The notes under the pieces were generated by a model. The model was given only the letters and a program-made list of their open reading frames with translations. It did no database searches and was not told where the DNA came from. From positions 53,464,066 through 53,528,065 of the forward strand of contig CAMGYJ010000006.1 in NCBI GenBank assembly GCA_946122785.1: 64,000 bases of DNA, written 5' to 3'. The position numbers and the translations under genes are program-made. Shown in pieces: positions 1 to 12,835 of the stretch. This DNA is from Linum tenue (taxonomy: Eukaryota; Streptophyta; Magnoliopsida; Malpighiales; Linaceae). Within the stretch, counting starts at the first letter, position 1; every line of letters begins with the position of its first letter.

Positions 1-840
1 CTGCCCTGACCACTCCCTCAAAGTTAGGAGTCAACCTCCGCTGCGACTGCCAGAATGGCTTAATAACTGGGAGCTTATTCCCTTTCCAATGAAATGCATA
101 CTCCATACAAGAGGGTAGGGGCTTAAGCTCAAGCTCTAGTGGCTCCTCCTAAGATGTAGCAATCTGAGGCAAGACTTGGATTGGCTTGAATCGCTTCTTT
201 CACCCCTTGATTGTTGTGCCTTCCAACTCCGCGAACTGGAGCTCCTTTGATGCCAGGTCCCCTAGATAAAGATAACTCTTGAGGAAATCATTATTACCCG
301 CACTCGTGATGGTGAGTGCGGTCTCATGATCAGCAACCATATCACAATAGTCCAAAGTATCATGGAGCTGGAGGTGTTTCATATTATCAGAAAGATAATA
401 GGTTATTTGTTCACCCTCAGCCCGCAAAATCAACTTGCCGTCATTCACATCAATGAGTGCCTCGGCGGTGGCAAGAAAAGGTCGACCCATAATTAAATGC
501 ACCTCCACATCCTCATTTATATCAAGAAGCACAAAATGAGCAGGATATGCAAATGGCCCTATAGTAACTATCAGATCCTCTGCAATGCCCCCAAGGATGC
601 TCATCCTAGTGTTACGGGGTTCACCTAGGCCTAGCTCTTAAACAATTATATGGCGTGATGTTTATGCTATAAGTCTTCTAAGGACTTTCCTACATGCAAG
701 CTACCATAATGCAATGGATAGTAAAACTCATTGGATCTTTACGGTTCTCTGGTAGCTTGTTCTGCAGGATGGCAGAACACTCCTCATTCACCATCACCTT
801 CGAGAGCTCCCCCAAGCTTCCTCTTGTAGGCAGTGCAGTC
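1..840 (-). pseudogene. Ty3/gypsy pol fragment: linker and aspartic protease
   Basis: Read on the minus strand, this is the protease part of a plant Ty3/gypsy polyprotein. The best stretch (604 to 200) has the family pattern of a buried beta-sheet followed by GRPFLATAEALIDV and a short strand LILRAEGE. Upstream of it (780-640) the sequence MVNEECSAILQNKLPE and a following cysteine-containing strand match the pre-protease segment of this lineage, but stops and frame changes follow and the expected D-L-G-A-S catalytic loop is not readable. Below 200 the frame continues into an ELELKPLP linker that normally leads to reverse transcriptase, which lies off the window. The copy is inactive. The lineage (Athila/Tat-like) is inferred from these motifs only. 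Confidence 0.8.
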
Positions 841-1470
841 AAAATCGCGCATTAAAACGTAAAAACTTGCGTTTTTACGTATCCAGGCCACAAAAACGTT
901 TCAGTTTCTACCTAAAGTCGCTTAGTCACAAAAATTGGTAAAAACATGGGTAAAATCGGTATAATCGCTTAAAATCGGTAAAATCGCGATTCTGAAGCGT
1001 TTTTATACGATTTTGATCCTCTCATAAAAATGTGCTAATTGGCCCAAAATGATGTAATTTTGGAGAGATATCAGCAAAAAAAAAAAAAAAAAACATGATA
1101 CATCAATCGTTCTACAACTAGTGTCGAGATAGGGGCTTCACATTAGGTTGAAAAGACACCTGTGGCTTTTACCTGGGTTACGATTAAAGTTTATGGGTAA
1201 TTGATCGAATGTAATTATGTAAACTCAAACCAGCTTGTGAGAATTTGGATTCTCTAGCTCGTTTACGGGTTACGATCTACATTTATAAGCTTATTATTAA
1301 GATATGAGTTTTCTCTACTTTTGAGTCAACACAAATTAGTTTATGTGTTAGATATTACATTTTAATTATGAATTTCATGTAGCTATTCACTTATCTAAAA
1401 TCCACACACTCACATTTTAGATACTATATGTTGTAATTAACATATTTTAGTTATTTTTAGAGGGTGCGTC
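841..1470. other. AT-rich non-coding insertion inside gypsy gag-pol
   Basis: This stretch separates recognisable gag from protease on the minus strand and has no coding character. It opens with a 9-bp perfect inverted repeat (CGTAAAAAC, 4-bp loop, GTTTTTACG at about 858-879), followed by repeated AAAATCG words and an A-run near 1077-1093. It could be a small inserted element, but I could not find a target duplication at its edges. Confidence 0.4.
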
Positions 1471-2690
1471 AAATTAGGAGCATGCACCTCGACCTCCTTC
1501 TCCCTTTCTTCCTCTTTTGCTGGAAGTGCTGAAGTAGGTCTTTCATCCTCCTGCGTGGCCTTGACGGGAATATACGCAGTCACATTTTCGCTCATGATGG
1601 TAATGGCACTACAGTCACACTTTTGACCAGCTTCAACATCCAGGAACTTTCTGGAGGCTTTTAAGTTTTTGGCAAGGCCCGCGCCATTGGATCACTCGGT
1701 ACTGGGACTGCAGGGGTCGCGCTCAACTGCTTAAATGGCCTCGTTTGCCGTTGAGAAAGAGCTTGTCCCTCTCTGGGCGGATAGAGAGGTTGTGTCTACT
1801 GCCGGAATCGCCCTAGTATGGGCTGGTACAACGATCTCTGGAAGCCAGGTGGTCCTTGGGAGACTGGTGGCTGAGGATTATTGCCACTCCAAGAGTAGTT
1901 AGGATGTTGGCGCCACCCCTCGTTATAGGTGTTGCTGTAAGGGTCAAAACGCCTAGCATTGTCAATGAAGTCCAGCTGCTCTTGGGGTGTAGTAGATTCC
2001 CTCATCGCCTTACTATCTTCTAATGTGTGGTGGTTGCTCTCGCACCAATGCCAATACATTTCCTGCTGCTGCTCTGCACCAGGAACCATCCCATTTATAA
2101 CAAGTGTCATGACCAGCTTAGTGACCACCTGCACCAAGTCAGATGACTGGGTGTCCACAACATGAACACCAGGGCCCGATGCTCATCGAGTCCTCCTTGC
2201 ATACCCCCAATCATAACCTACTCTGCCATTTCGTCAAAGAGCTCGTTCACCTACGGTGGCGTCTTGGTCAGTATGTTCCCGCCACAGACCGAGTCAATCA
2301 TCTGCTTGTCTACGAGAAAGAGAGCACGATAGAAGGTGCCCAACTTGAAGGCGTCATTAAAACCATTGTTGGGACACTTCAGGAAGAGACCATTGTGTCT
2401 CTCCCAAGCGTCCTGGATAGTCTCTTCTTCCTCTTGGGCAAAATGAGTAATCTCCTTCTGTAGGTCTGCTATTTTAGAAGGAGGATGGTGGCGGGTGAGA
2501 ATTTCTTGGCCAAGTTGGTGAATGTGGTGATCGACCCCGAAGGCCAATTTTCTAGCCACAACTTGGCCTGTCTCTCCTGAGTAAATGTGAAGTAGCAAAG
2601 CTGGATGGTGTCTTGAGGAACCCCAATGATCTTGATTCCATCAATCAGCTTGGAAGACAAATCATCATGTGAGCAATGAAAATATTCTCC
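1471..2690 (-). pseudogene. Ty3/gypsy gag, frameshifted
   Basis: The minus-strand order is the retrotransposon gag capsid region (2660-2251, with LWLENWPSGSITTF and EEETIQDAWERHNGLFLKCP), then a single-knuckle-like segment with CESNHHTLEDSKAM and the family-typical tail FDPYSNTYNEGWRQHPN (2158-1796). These features are diagnostic of plant gypsy gag. At least two frame changes and several stops separate the blocks, so no full-length product can be made. It is collinear with the protease at 1-840 and belongs to the same element. Confidence 0.8.
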
Positions 2691-2729
2691 AAGCTAGAAA
2701 TCGGCACTCCGAAGGTGTAAGATCGAGCT

Positions 2730-3402
2730 CCAGTGTCCTTTGATTGCTCCAATCCGCTCCCAAGGTTTATCTTCATCATTTATCTCTCTAGGGTTCTCTT
2801 TCTGCTCTTTAAAACTAAAAAAACAAATTCCTTGCAATCTGCCCATGCTGGCCTTTTAAAGGCTGGAGATTTGCGAGTTACGGCCAAAGTTACGACTGGA
2901 ACTCTCTTGCCCAGCCCGTAACTTCCAGTAAAATGGCGACACTTCAAGCACTCCGTAAACTAAGGGGAAGTTACGGCTCAAAAGGGGAAGTTACGGTTGA
3001 GACTATAACTTTGAGGAGGAGGCCGTAACTTAAAAAACGCTCCTGGAACTATAGCCTTACTTCCTCAGAGTTACGGGTGTGTAGGAAAAGTTACGGTCTA
3101 GGTCTAGATATAACTTTAAAAGTTTGTCTGGATCTCTGGTATTTGCTCCTCCAAAGTTATGGGCTGCATGGGGAAGTTATGGTCCAGACTGTAACTTTCA
3201 AGGTCTGGACGTAACTTTTCCCTACTCTTTGCCCAATCACTCCAAAACGTCCCAAAACTCGCTCCTTAGCACCCATTCATGGACTAGGGCCTGAAACATC
3301 ATAAACCAACACAACCTAGCGTAAAATAGGCCACAAGAGCGAGAAAGAGAGCTCAAATGATCAAGAAATGACGGAAACAACATGTCGCATATTATGTTAT
3401 CA
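2730..3402 (-). repeat. Probable gypsy LTR upstream of the gag pseudogene
   Basis: Read on the minus strand from 3402, the sequence starts TGATAACATAATATGC, closely resembling the LTR start TGATGACACGATATTTGC at 53414. It continues with a block around 3300-3340 matching the 'ggcctattttacgctagg' region of that LTR. Between 2870 and 3220 it carries many copies of the word AGTTACGG and its complement CCGTAACT. No clear primer-binding site remains next to gag. The 5' LTR assignment is inferred from position and similarity. Confidence 0.55.
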
Positions 3403-3439
3403 TGTACCTTTACCAACCCACAACCCAAACTATGGTAAC

Positions 3440-4681
3440 CTTCACGATCTTCTTTTTTTAATCTCCCACATTGAGGACATTGTGGTTCTCTAGTGTGGGG
3501 TGATGTGTGTAAGTGTTTGAATGATTATCCTGATTTGTTGAATCATGAATTGCTAGTGTCCTCCCTTGTTTATGAATTTAAGACGTTGATGAATGCCTAT
3601 GGGAGTGTATGCTAGCAATTACATTTGTGTTGTGGTGATTAATGGTCAAACGATACTGTTTTGGAACCTTGAACGCACTACCCAAATTCTATCAAATTTG
3701 AGGCTTTAAATCACGTTGTTCCTTGCAATTTCTTACTTGATATGCTTTAATTTGATAGATAATTGATGTGTAGTGCTTTCTAGGTGATAGTTGCATGATT
3801 AGAGTAACGGTGTATGAGGGATTTACTATATTCTTCCTCTTGTGTCAGTTGATAATGTTTGCTATTTTAGGAAGAGCATGCGTGCGAGACTCTCTTTTGT
3901 TTGTAAAGTGAACTTGAAGCTTTTACAAGTTTGTGCGTGTTAGAAAAGAAAGAAAAGAGAGAATAAGCTTTTGAAAATGAGGTTCTCACATGAGAGGCAA
4001 CCAATCCTCATGGATTCAGAGTGCCCTTTGAGGATATGCTTGTGGATCAGATAGCTTTACCGCGTCTCGACAATCTTTCACTACTTACCATCTCCCACAC
4101 ATCTTTCCTCCTCCCAAAATCGTATGCCAAGGTCCAAAGTAGCTTTTAGCGATTCATGAGACCTCATAACTCTCGTTTGTACCCAACATGTGTGGCAACC
4201 GAAAGTGGAACGCATGCTGGGAAGTGGTGTTCAGGCTAAGACGAATCGGCCCATCAACTTCCCCACATGTGACCTTGAAAGGGAAGGCTATGATTCATCC
4301 GCTCTTGGTCATGAGAGACAGATGCTAGATTGCAAAAGCTTGGTGCAATGCGTGTCAATGTCAAAAAAAGAGACCAATAAACGACAACTCCTAAAATCTA
4401 AAGAGAGTAAAAAAAAGAACCTTGGAGAGTTCTTGTGCCTATTTGTTGTTTGAGAATCCCCTGGTGAACACCTTGAATGTTCATCCTAAGGTAGTAAGTA
4501 TGGTGCTCACCTGAGAGTTTGTGCTTGCACAGTAAGATGATAGTAACGTTCATTCGTCTCCATCTACTCTTCTTTATGTAATGACGAACTAGAGTGCATT
4601 CCCCATTATTTTGTCTATCATGTTGCATTGATTTGAGTAGATTTTCTTGGGGACAAGCAAACACATAAGTGTGGGGGAATT
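3440..4681 (+). other. 3' internal region and polypurine tract of a plus-strand gypsy element
   Basis: There is no coding sequence here. The segment begins with an 'attgaggacattgtgg...agtgtgggg' stretch and ends with 'ggggacaagcaaac' followed by AAGTGTGGGGGAATT directly before a TG. The same paired landmarks sit near 56460-56500 and before both LTRs at 53414 and 57417, so this is the untranslated tail between pol and the 3' LTR. The G-rich run is the likely polypurine tract priming plus-strand DNA synthesis. Confidence 0.6.
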
Positions 4682-5213
4682 TGATAACACCTAAATTGGT
4701 GTTAGTTAACCTTCATATTAAGGTTTTGTTTCGTGCCAATTCATGTGTAATATTGTTTGAACAGTGTCAATTGCATCCCTATTTCGTTTTTATTTGATTT
4801 CATATTAAGGTTGCTTTAGACAATCATGCAAATTAGGTACAAATTAAGGTCAGAAGTGTAGCGAATGAGTCAGAAGACTGAAGATTGCAACCTGTAGCCA
4901 GAGATCATGGCTAAGAACCATGCCGGAGAAGGTAAGCCAAAGATCGCGACATGGAAGCTTAAGCTCGCAACCACGATCTAGAGGGCTCAGGGTGCGAACT
5001 TCGTGAGGAAGCAGCCAAGGAGAAACAAAGAGTATCCCCATGCAGAACACGGACGAAGTATAAACTGAACGCGAGGAAGTTCACGACTGCGACTTGGGGA
5101 TCTCGACGGCGAAGTCAACCCTTGAACTCCTCGCCCCCGAAGGTCGAAACAGCAGCGTCTCAAGATCGCGCGTCTCGAGATTGCCAGCGGTGCCGCGAAT
5201 GAACTGTGTGGAG
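4682..5213 (+). repeat. Truncated gypsy LTR (5' part)
   Basis: It begins TGATAACACCTAAATTGG immediately after the polypurine tract. It contains repeated, partly self-complementary words of the AGATCGCGA type (about 4890-5190). The similarity to other sequence changes abruptly near 5213, where the large direct repeat begins, so the LTR end is missing. No partner LTR was found in the window. Confidence 0.5.
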
Positions 5214-6388
5214 TACGGTTACGTGTGTGGAAGTGTATTCACACCCCACAAAGCCCTAGATTGGTACTACTTATATCGATAAGTTTTAAGGGTTGGGTGT
5301 ATTATTATAAGCACCTTATTGCGTGTTTACTTATATGATTCGATTAATTAGGTATTCATTATTACGATTTGATCATACGTCTATTGATGTAAATCTCAAA
5401 GGTAAAGAAAGATTTTTTGGTTAGTTGGACTCGAACCTATTGGTTGCCTACCTACCCAAGTAGTCAGGATCAAAGTCCACGTAGTTCAATCAAGTTGATA
5501 AGTTTTGGAAAGGAGATCTTAACACGTTTCTATTGACACGTGATTAAGATAAATATATGTAAGTAGAATGAAGCCCAGATTTAATCAAGGTTTTATTATT
5601 TTGAAATACCTAGAAGTAATTGTAACTTGGCCAACGCAAAGAAGTCTTAACACCATTGGACGATGTAAATTTTGCGTATTAAGCTTACTTTTAATAATAT
5701 CTAACGAAAGAATCAAGGAGGCAAGAAACAATGTGTACCCTGAGTGGTTAGGTAGTTCACTTTGTTTGTTGTGACTTGTGAGCCTGAAGTCTCAGGTTCG
5801 AGTTACCTGAGATGTTTTTTTTGTTTAACATAGCTGGTATAAAAACCCTTTTTTGGAGACTCTAACCCTAGCCGCTCTCTCCTTCTCTTCTCTCATTCTT
5901 TTTTCTTGTTCTCTCTGGAACACAGACAAAAGAGAGAAATAAAAACAATCCAATTCCAATCACCCACTTCTTGATTTCTCTCTCTTTCTCTCACGACTAA
6001 CAAAATGAAAACCTAGCCCTCTTTTCTAAAAATGACCCTCTCTTTCTCTTTCTCCATCTCCATCCACCTCCCTCCTTCTCTCGCCCTCTATAACGATGAG
6101 ATGGAGGTGACCCCTTCTCCTACGAAGAAGGCGACCACGGCAGAAAGATCAGCAGGGTTCGTCGGCAGAGATATTGACGACATCGACTATGATGAGGATT
6201 CTAAATAATTTTTTTGGGTTTTGATGGAGGTGAGCGGGAAAGGAATGAGGAGATGGAGCAGTCGCTGACGGTTCATCCACGAAACCACCGGCGACGGAGA
6301 CGTCTAAATATCGTCGACTGGGGTTTCTGATTTGGGATAGGATAAAGGAGATAAGTTGGCAGGCGACAAGGTTTGCCAGAGGCAGAGG
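5214..6388 (+). repeat. Large direct repeat, copy A (promoter and exon-like module)
   Basis: This copy matches 13013-14664 over most of its length. In order it holds an LTR-like 'gattcgattaattaggtattcattatt' zone, one copy of a 70-bp motif containing TTGGACTCGAACC, a tRNA-like segment, a TATA-like GTATAAAAACCC at about 5838 and a pyrimidine-rich leader with ACCCTAGCC. A short reading frame then starts near 6102 (MEVTPSPTKKATTAE) and runs into 'gacatcgactatga'. This layout looks like a host promoter, leader and first exon carried inside a repeated element. Strand is given for the TATA/leader reading. The 70-bp motif reads as LTR-like on the minus strand. Confidence 0.6.
5736..5806 (+). other. 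tRNA-like segment (A and B boxes), copy A
   Basis: It has an A-box-like TACCCTGAGTGG at 5736-5747 and a good B box GGTTCGAGTTAC at 5795-5806, spaced as in a tRNA gene and followed by a T-run at about 5815. I cannot fold a normal cloverleaf with a clear anticodon. It is more likely a tRNA-derived SINE head or relic than a tRNA gene. Confidence 0.35.
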
Positions 6389-7849
6389 CCTAGTAGTGAC
6401 GGGTATGGGTTTCAACACTTTTTTAATTTTTTGGTTTATTTCCTTTTCGATTGGATTTCTGATTTCTAGGTGTTGGTGAGAGGGGAACAAGGAAAGGGCG
6501 AAGGAAAGGGATTCTGATTTCTAGGTTTTGGGGAATGGGGAACGAGGCAAGGGCGAAGTATGGGGATTTTGATTTTTAGTTTTTGGTGAAAGGGGATTCT
6601 TATTTGTAGGTTTTGGATTCTGATTTATGGTGGTAATAGTGTTGGGATTTCTGTGTTTATGGTTCATTGTGGTGGTGCTGCTGCTGGTATGGGGCGCTGG
6701 AGCACAGGACGCCGGTGGCGGCCAGGGGCTCGAGTAGGTGGCTTCTTTGGTGGTGGGACCTCTCGTGGGAGAGGTAGTCCCTCAATGAACCTGAATGGTC
6801 CAAAAGATCCCAACAAACGCATGGAACGCAAAGTGCCTTCTTCGAACCTTGTGGAGTGCCACTCATTTGTACACCCCCGCAAGATTGACATTCAAGTGAC
6901 GAGCGAGACGGGTAATGTCCCCATCGATGTGATATATCATTGTTTTCCCCCCTATTGCTCTAGCAAAAGATGTTGCTAAGACGAAACCAAGATGGAGATT
7001 GCACGACGGATCCACAATGCGAGTAAACGCCCGCAAGATCCTCTTAGTTATCTTGTTCGGATTGTGTTAGCCCCGGTAGAGGGAACGGGCTAGGAGTGCA
7101 TTGATGATGCACCACTGTGGCATGAGTGTAGAAGCCAACTTGATTGTTGATCGAAAAGGTGTTCGTCAGTGCTCTGGGAGGCAAAACTGTTGATATGTTG
7201 CTTTCATGTCGCAAGCTCTTATGGCATCCTCTTCGCATTCATCCGCACTTCCGTCGTAAACTCCCAAGGATCGGGCAAACTCGTCAAAAGTCTGGATGTG
7301 CCATTCCCCTCCCAGGTGGAAGGTGGAATTTGATACGTGGAAATAATTTTCAATCTCAACTCATTGGGAGGAAAAGGAGTTCCCCCCCCCCCCTCCCCAC
7401 ACACACACTTATGTTTCCACTACGGACCCATGCTATTTAAACATTTAAGCTCAAGCACATCGGGGCATGGTTTTAGGTGTTCATAGAATATCCACACAAA
7501 AATTAAAACTCGAACCATACCAAAGTGGCTTCCAACCACCACTCTAGTATAAATATTTCTCATTCATTCAAAAATTCGCACTTGGTGGGGAAAATTTCAC
7601 AAATAAAAACAATTCGAATCTTTACGTGCCCACCAAGGCTCAAATAAGCTCAAGCAACATCATTCAACCATTCAATCATCCTAATTTACCTCATTCCTCG
7701 TCCTAATGCTAAGTTCAACATTAAATTCACTAAAATTCTCCTCACTACACTACCTAATCCGATTCTCCTAAATTAAATAAGGTAGAGCTGATAACCAACC
7801 TGGAGACTCAAGTGGGAATGGTAGGGAGGTGAGGAGAGGGCGGAAGGAA
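6389..7849. other. No recognisable gene
   Basis: Past the direct repeat there is GC-rich, Gly/Arg-rich pseudo-coding sequence (about 6650-6900) with no family I recognise, then a C-run near 7383-7392 and AT-rich sequence. Frames are short and overlap on both strands, which is typical of unconstrained GC-rich DNA. Confidence 0.5.
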
Positions 7850-8540
7850 AAAAATTGGCCGAAAACATATCAGAGGAGGGTTGTCGGAGGTTCATCGTAG
7901 TCTCGTTAGAGTCTCACCGCCGACGACTTCACCGGAAAAAAGATGGCCCAAATCTTCCCAAAATACCAGCGAAGGCCGCTTTTGATGAGGGAAGAATGGG
8001 TCTGTGCTTGGTTTTGAGATTGGCTCGCCGGAAATGGGGGAAATTAGCAAAAATCGCGGATTTTCGCGGGTTTTTGGCAAGATTTGAAAATTTCGGCGAG
8101 CTTTTGGGTCGTGAAGTGAAGACGACCGTTCACACCCTTTTTATAGGCAAACCCTTCAGTCCACAGACGCGTTTGCCAGTTCACGGTCGTTAAGACCGTG
8201 AAAACTGTAATCCGTTCGTGAACATTGGTCAGTCGATGGGTTTGACACACATGGAAGCACCCTGTTTCACGGACGCGTTTGCCTGTTCAGATCTTATAAG
8301 ATCGTGAACAGAACAATTCTTCTGTGAACATCAATGAAAACAGGGCACTTCTGAATATTTTTACTCGACCTATTCCACTGTGCCTACTATCAATCACGAC
8401 ACAACTCGAAACACACAATCACAAAAATTTGGCATGGGGATACCACTTCACCACTTGAATTCATCACTCGACACAAAAACAAAAACAAGGAAAAGAAAAC
8501 AAACCTACATTGGGTTGCCTCCCAACAAGCACTAAGTTAA
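7850..8540 (-). repeat. Probable gypsy 3' region and LTR with GTTCACGG words
   Basis: On the minus strand the right edge carries GTTGGGAGGCAACCCAATG (about 8530-8510), a landmark seen at the end of plant gypsy pol regions (compare 'tgaggcaacccaacc' at 56237). To its left lie repeats of GTTCACGGTC and its complement GACCGTGAAC (about 8120-8330). The same words occur at 23880-24070. LTR borders could not be fixed. Confidence 0.45.
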
Positions 8541-8669
8541 CGTTACTAGTTTGAAGTTGCGGATCTATCATGGCTTTGAACGTGATGCCACCGAGAGTGG
8601 ATCCGCCACGATCTCGGGGCGAGACATGTCGCCTCCCAACTTACTCTCCATGGGGTGTCCATCTTGGCC

Positions 8670-9090
8670 GATGATTTGAGTCTTCTGTGGCGGCATAGCC
8701 TACGTTGGTTCTTTGTATCTTGGCGGTATAGCCTGAGCTTAGTTCTCTTTTTATGGCGGTATAGCCTGCAATGGTTTTTGTCACGGCGGTATAGCCCGCA
8801 TTGGTCTTTTTGTGCGGAAGTAGGGCATGTCTTCTTTTTTTGGTATCATTATAGTAGGTTATGAGTTAGTTATTTAAGGTATAATGGTGGTGGGGCCTAA
8901 GTTGGTATTTAGGTATATTGGCGGTAAGGCCTGAGTTGGTATTTAGGTATCTCGGCGATAGGTCTGAGTTGGTATTTAGGTATCTTGGCGATAAAGCATG
9001 AGTTGGTATTTAGTTATTCTTGGCGGTAGGGCCTGAGTTGGTTATTTATGTCCCATGGCGGTAGAGCCTGGATTGATTTATGTATAATAT
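8670..9090 (+). repeat. Minisatellite with GGCGGTATAGCCTGAGTTGG core
   Basis: There are about ten imperfect tandem units of roughly 33-45 bp, each with a core like GGCGGTATAGCCTG followed by AGTTGGTATTTAGGTAT. Units from about 8880 onward are the most regular. It lies just outside the gypsy 3' landmark at 8510-8530, so it may be a repeat of that element's untranslated region. Confidence 0.7.
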
Positions 9091-12000
9091 CCTGGTTTTT
9101 TTTTTGTATGGTAGTATAGCATGGTTGATCATGTGTGTCATGGTGATAAAAGTATGTGAAAGTTTAACTTGATGACGAGTGGTATAGAGTTGTGTTCTTG
9201 ATATAAGGTGTTGAATCAAACAATTTGTTGAGTCTAGGTAGATCTTAGGTATGTGCCAAATTTGAGTTTGGTAAAGATTGTCTAAACTTTGTATGGGCGG
9301 GCAAATGCAAGATGTAGGTCCACCTTAAGTGAATTTTAAGAATGATTGATATATTATTTGGATATGAATTTTTTTGAGGTTAGCTATCTAATGAATGATG
9401 CCATTTGATTAGTGCTTGAAATGCATTCGAAAATGAAGCCATATGATGTATGTGAAGTGCATTCAAAAAGGATGTATGATGAGTCATATGATGATGTCTT
9501 GAAGGGTATGCAAAGGAAAAAGGATAATCCCTCACATGGTTTTGATATTTTTGTCAAGGATTTCCTTAAATTGACCGTCCATAAAGAACTATGTAATTGT
9601 CCCAATTAGTAACTTGATTTTTAGATGTGGTCGTGCTAAAGTACCATGGGTATTTCTGGTGGGTACCTTCTTCCTTCGGGGTGTGTTATTTTCTTGTTTT
9701 ACTGGGCTTGCCATATGGTATTTCCTCTTCGCCTGCTTAGTGAGCCAGAGGCATGTAATTTATAGTGATTAAAGAAAAGTTGGTCATCTGCTTTTTCTGC
9801 CTTGAACTCTGGTAAGAGGTTGATGTGTTAGCCATATAATCTTCTTATTCATGATATGTGCTTTGTAGGTTGATTTTGTAGGAGACTTTGTAGCATGGTG
9901 GTCTCGTGATGAAGTGACTTTTACTTGACCTTCTTGATATGCGAGCATGTCGTGCACAAGGAATTTTTCATTTCGGGTATTGTCTTGTTGATGTTGGTTT
10001 TCTAGACATGCTTGATTGACTTCTCTGGGAGGTGTGAGGTATAAAATACTTCGTTGAAAGGTAGTTTTATTGGGTAGCCTGAACATAATGAAAGTTCTCT
10101 GAGATTTGCCGTCTTGTGTGGAAGGTACAAGTTGATGAATGAATGCCACCCCAGAATGTAAACAAGATTGAGATTGGCTTTTGGATATACGAGATCATGG
10201 TTGAGATTCTTTTTCCTGGAAAGGGTGGCTTGTCTTGGGTTCTTTGTGGATGTATTTTGACTCACATTGCCCCTTCTTTGAAATTTATATTTTGATTGTA
10301 AGGTCAAGTAGTGAAGTAACCGCTTCTGAAAATCTTCTCATTTATCGAGGTCCTTGTTTGACCTTGAAAGGATGGTAAAGGAGGTCTTGGTATGATGTAG
10401 GCGACTTCTCCTTGGGAATCAAAATAATGAATGTCAAATACCCTTATGTGGTGCAAGCATCGATATTGAAGTCTTATTATCATGGTAGTTTTTGTTTATC
10501 TTGAAACCTTCAAGTGATGGATAATGAGGATGATCATGGGGTGGATTTTAGATTGGGCAAACATTCTTGTCTTGGGAGCCCCATCTTATTCGTTTGAGGT
10601 GATTAATATGATGACTAGCCCCACATGACTGTGTAGATAAGGTTGATCGAGAGAATGACTCTGCATCACTCTCGTGACCATGTTGACGGTAGATTTGAAA
10701 TCATCCTTTTCGCCTTTTACAAAATGTAGTCGATAACTTTCACTCGTGACTAGTTTGAGTAATTATGACTTCAAGTTCTCATGCAGGGGTATCTAACGTG
10801 TAAGTCCCAGGAGCTTTTTCTATTTTGATTTTTCCTTGCCTTTTCAACTTTTTTCCTTGCTCCTTTTTATGCTTGGGACTTACTTGGCTTTATAATCCCC
10901 CCTACATGTTGTTGTTTTGGCTCTTCTATTTGTGTGCACGAGCACCAAAGATTTAGGAGATTTGTCGATATATCTATCTTTGTGAGCAGTCCTTTTTGAT
11001 GGCTAGGTAACTTGGCAATTACCCTCCCGAAGAAGACAATTCACTGACATTGAGTCTTTGTTGTGTTGTTTGAGTACCTTTATAGCGTAAACATTGAATT
11101 GGGAGATATAACTATAAGCATTCGACGAAAAATAAAATTTTTGCTTATTCATTCGACAACTGATGATGCGAGTTTGTCAAATAGGAGCATTCAACTTCCC
11201 CAATCTTCTAGTCACGAGGATTCCATGAGAACTGAGTATTTTGATGTCGGCATATCGATACTTGTGGACCATAATTAGGCTAACCAACCTCCTTTCTTGT
11301 CGCATCCTGATTCGATAGAGAAGTTCGAATATGGTAGTGACAAGCTCCTACAAGTAGCCTTATGTCGTATACTCGTTACACCTTTTGACTATTTAGCTCA
11401 CATCATTTATGAACACCAGTGGGGTGTTTGTTCTCTCAACTATGGTTAATTATGCAAGCCATGGACATTTGTAGTTGCTTGATAGTTGCTTGATATGAAA
11501 ACCTCGTGGCTTAACTTGAAGACAAGAAATACATTTTATGTTTCCCATGTTCATATAAGAAAACTTTTCTTAAAAGAATTGAAAGAGATAATCATCATTT
11601 TGAAGAGAGAAAGATCATTGATGCAAACTGCTAGATCAAGATTGATAATAGTCACTTAATGTTCCAAATAGGTGAAAATTTGAATGATCTTTTATTGTTC
11701 AACAGTGAATGTAAAGGACGATACATGTTGATGTGGTAAAGTAAGTTGACATTTCTTTGTTTAGTATGATCCATGGAAGAAGCTTTGGCTTGTGGTATGT
11801 CTACTGGCTTCGATGATTGGGTAATTGCTTGTGGAGGATGTCTGGGAACCTTGGTTCTTCTTCACCTTTCAAAAAAACTTGGTTCTTCTTCAGTTGACAA
11901 AATTTTAATGAACATGCCATTATGATCCTTCATTTCTTTACGTGTCGTCAACCTTCTATTGGTGTCATTAAATTCCTTCTGGAATGACTCTCGAACATGC

Positions 12001-12790
12001 ACCATCTAGAATATAACACTTGAGGGTTGACTTTTTCTTGTGGATGACCAATTTTAGAAAATACTTGATTATGAATTATTATTGTTAAATTGTGTCTTGT
12101 TGGGTTGTTGCTAAATGAGATGAATGTATGATATCATGCGAAATGAAATGAATGTGCGTATGCAAGATAATTTTTTGGTGGACGCATGATGTTTGTGAAA
12201 TTGATTTCATGATTTGTTTAGCATGAATGGAGAACAATAAAAATGAATTAAAATCCTTTTGTGTGCATAATAAAATCACATGGTTTATGAAAATACGATA
12301 AAGATCAAACCATCATAAGTAAACATACATCAAAACCATAACAAAGAATTCATCATGTCATAAGCAATCATACATCAAAACCATAACAAAGACTACCTAT
12401 TAAGGTAAACATAGGGTCTTTTGAGGATTTAGCGATAAGGTTCAAGGTTGGTTGGGATAAGTTTCAGATGGCCTAGAGTGGCGTCTAATCTGACTATATG
12501 CTGGGTAGGAGTTCGTAGGAATTGGTACCCAAGTTGTAAACCACTATAACCCTTACGAGCTAAGCAACACACCTCAAATCGACCTCGGATTTGAGTTCAA
12601 CTTGGTTAGGAAGTTTTACATGCCAACCAACTATTGTAGAAGGCACGATACTCCTTTCATTTTCTAAAGTTAGAGCACCGGTATAGAGCTTTTATGTGTG
12701 ATACAAATAATTTAATACGCGATAAGGTAGTTGCACAAATAAGAAAATAAACACCCAACATACTGAAGAAAATAAGAAGAACTTACCAAT
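9091..12790. other. 3.7 kb without a recognisable gene
   Basis: AT-rich, with only short unrelated reading frames and many stops on both strands. I see no retroelement motif, RNA gene or terminal repeat. By position it may be the decayed interior of the minus-strand LTR element whose primer-binding-like site is at 12817. Confidence 0.5.
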
Positions 12791-12816
12791 TTAAATGTTG
12801 TGTCGTGACTCAAAAA

Positions 12817-12835
12817 GTCCCCAGCGAAGTCGCCA
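12817..12835 (-). promoter_or_regulatory. Primer-binding-site-like sequence of a minus-strand LTR element
   Basis: The minus strand reads TGGCGACTTCGCTGGGGAC, close to the TGGCGACTCCGCTGGGGAC type site seen just inside 5' LTRs of some plant gypsy elements. The plus strand next to it starts TGTCGCAACC at 12837, which would be the LTR edge. This suggests that 12837 rightwards is a minus-strand 5' LTR. Confidence 0.5.

Noticed and set aside
5736..5806. Functional tRNA gene
   Set aside because: A and B boxes are present but no acceptor stem or anticodon arm pairs convincingly, and the copy at 13919 has a weaker B box.
6653..6979. 108-residue Gly/Arg-rich open frame
   Set aside because: Overlapping open frames occur on the other strand, no family is recognisable and composition is GC-biased; probably not a gene.
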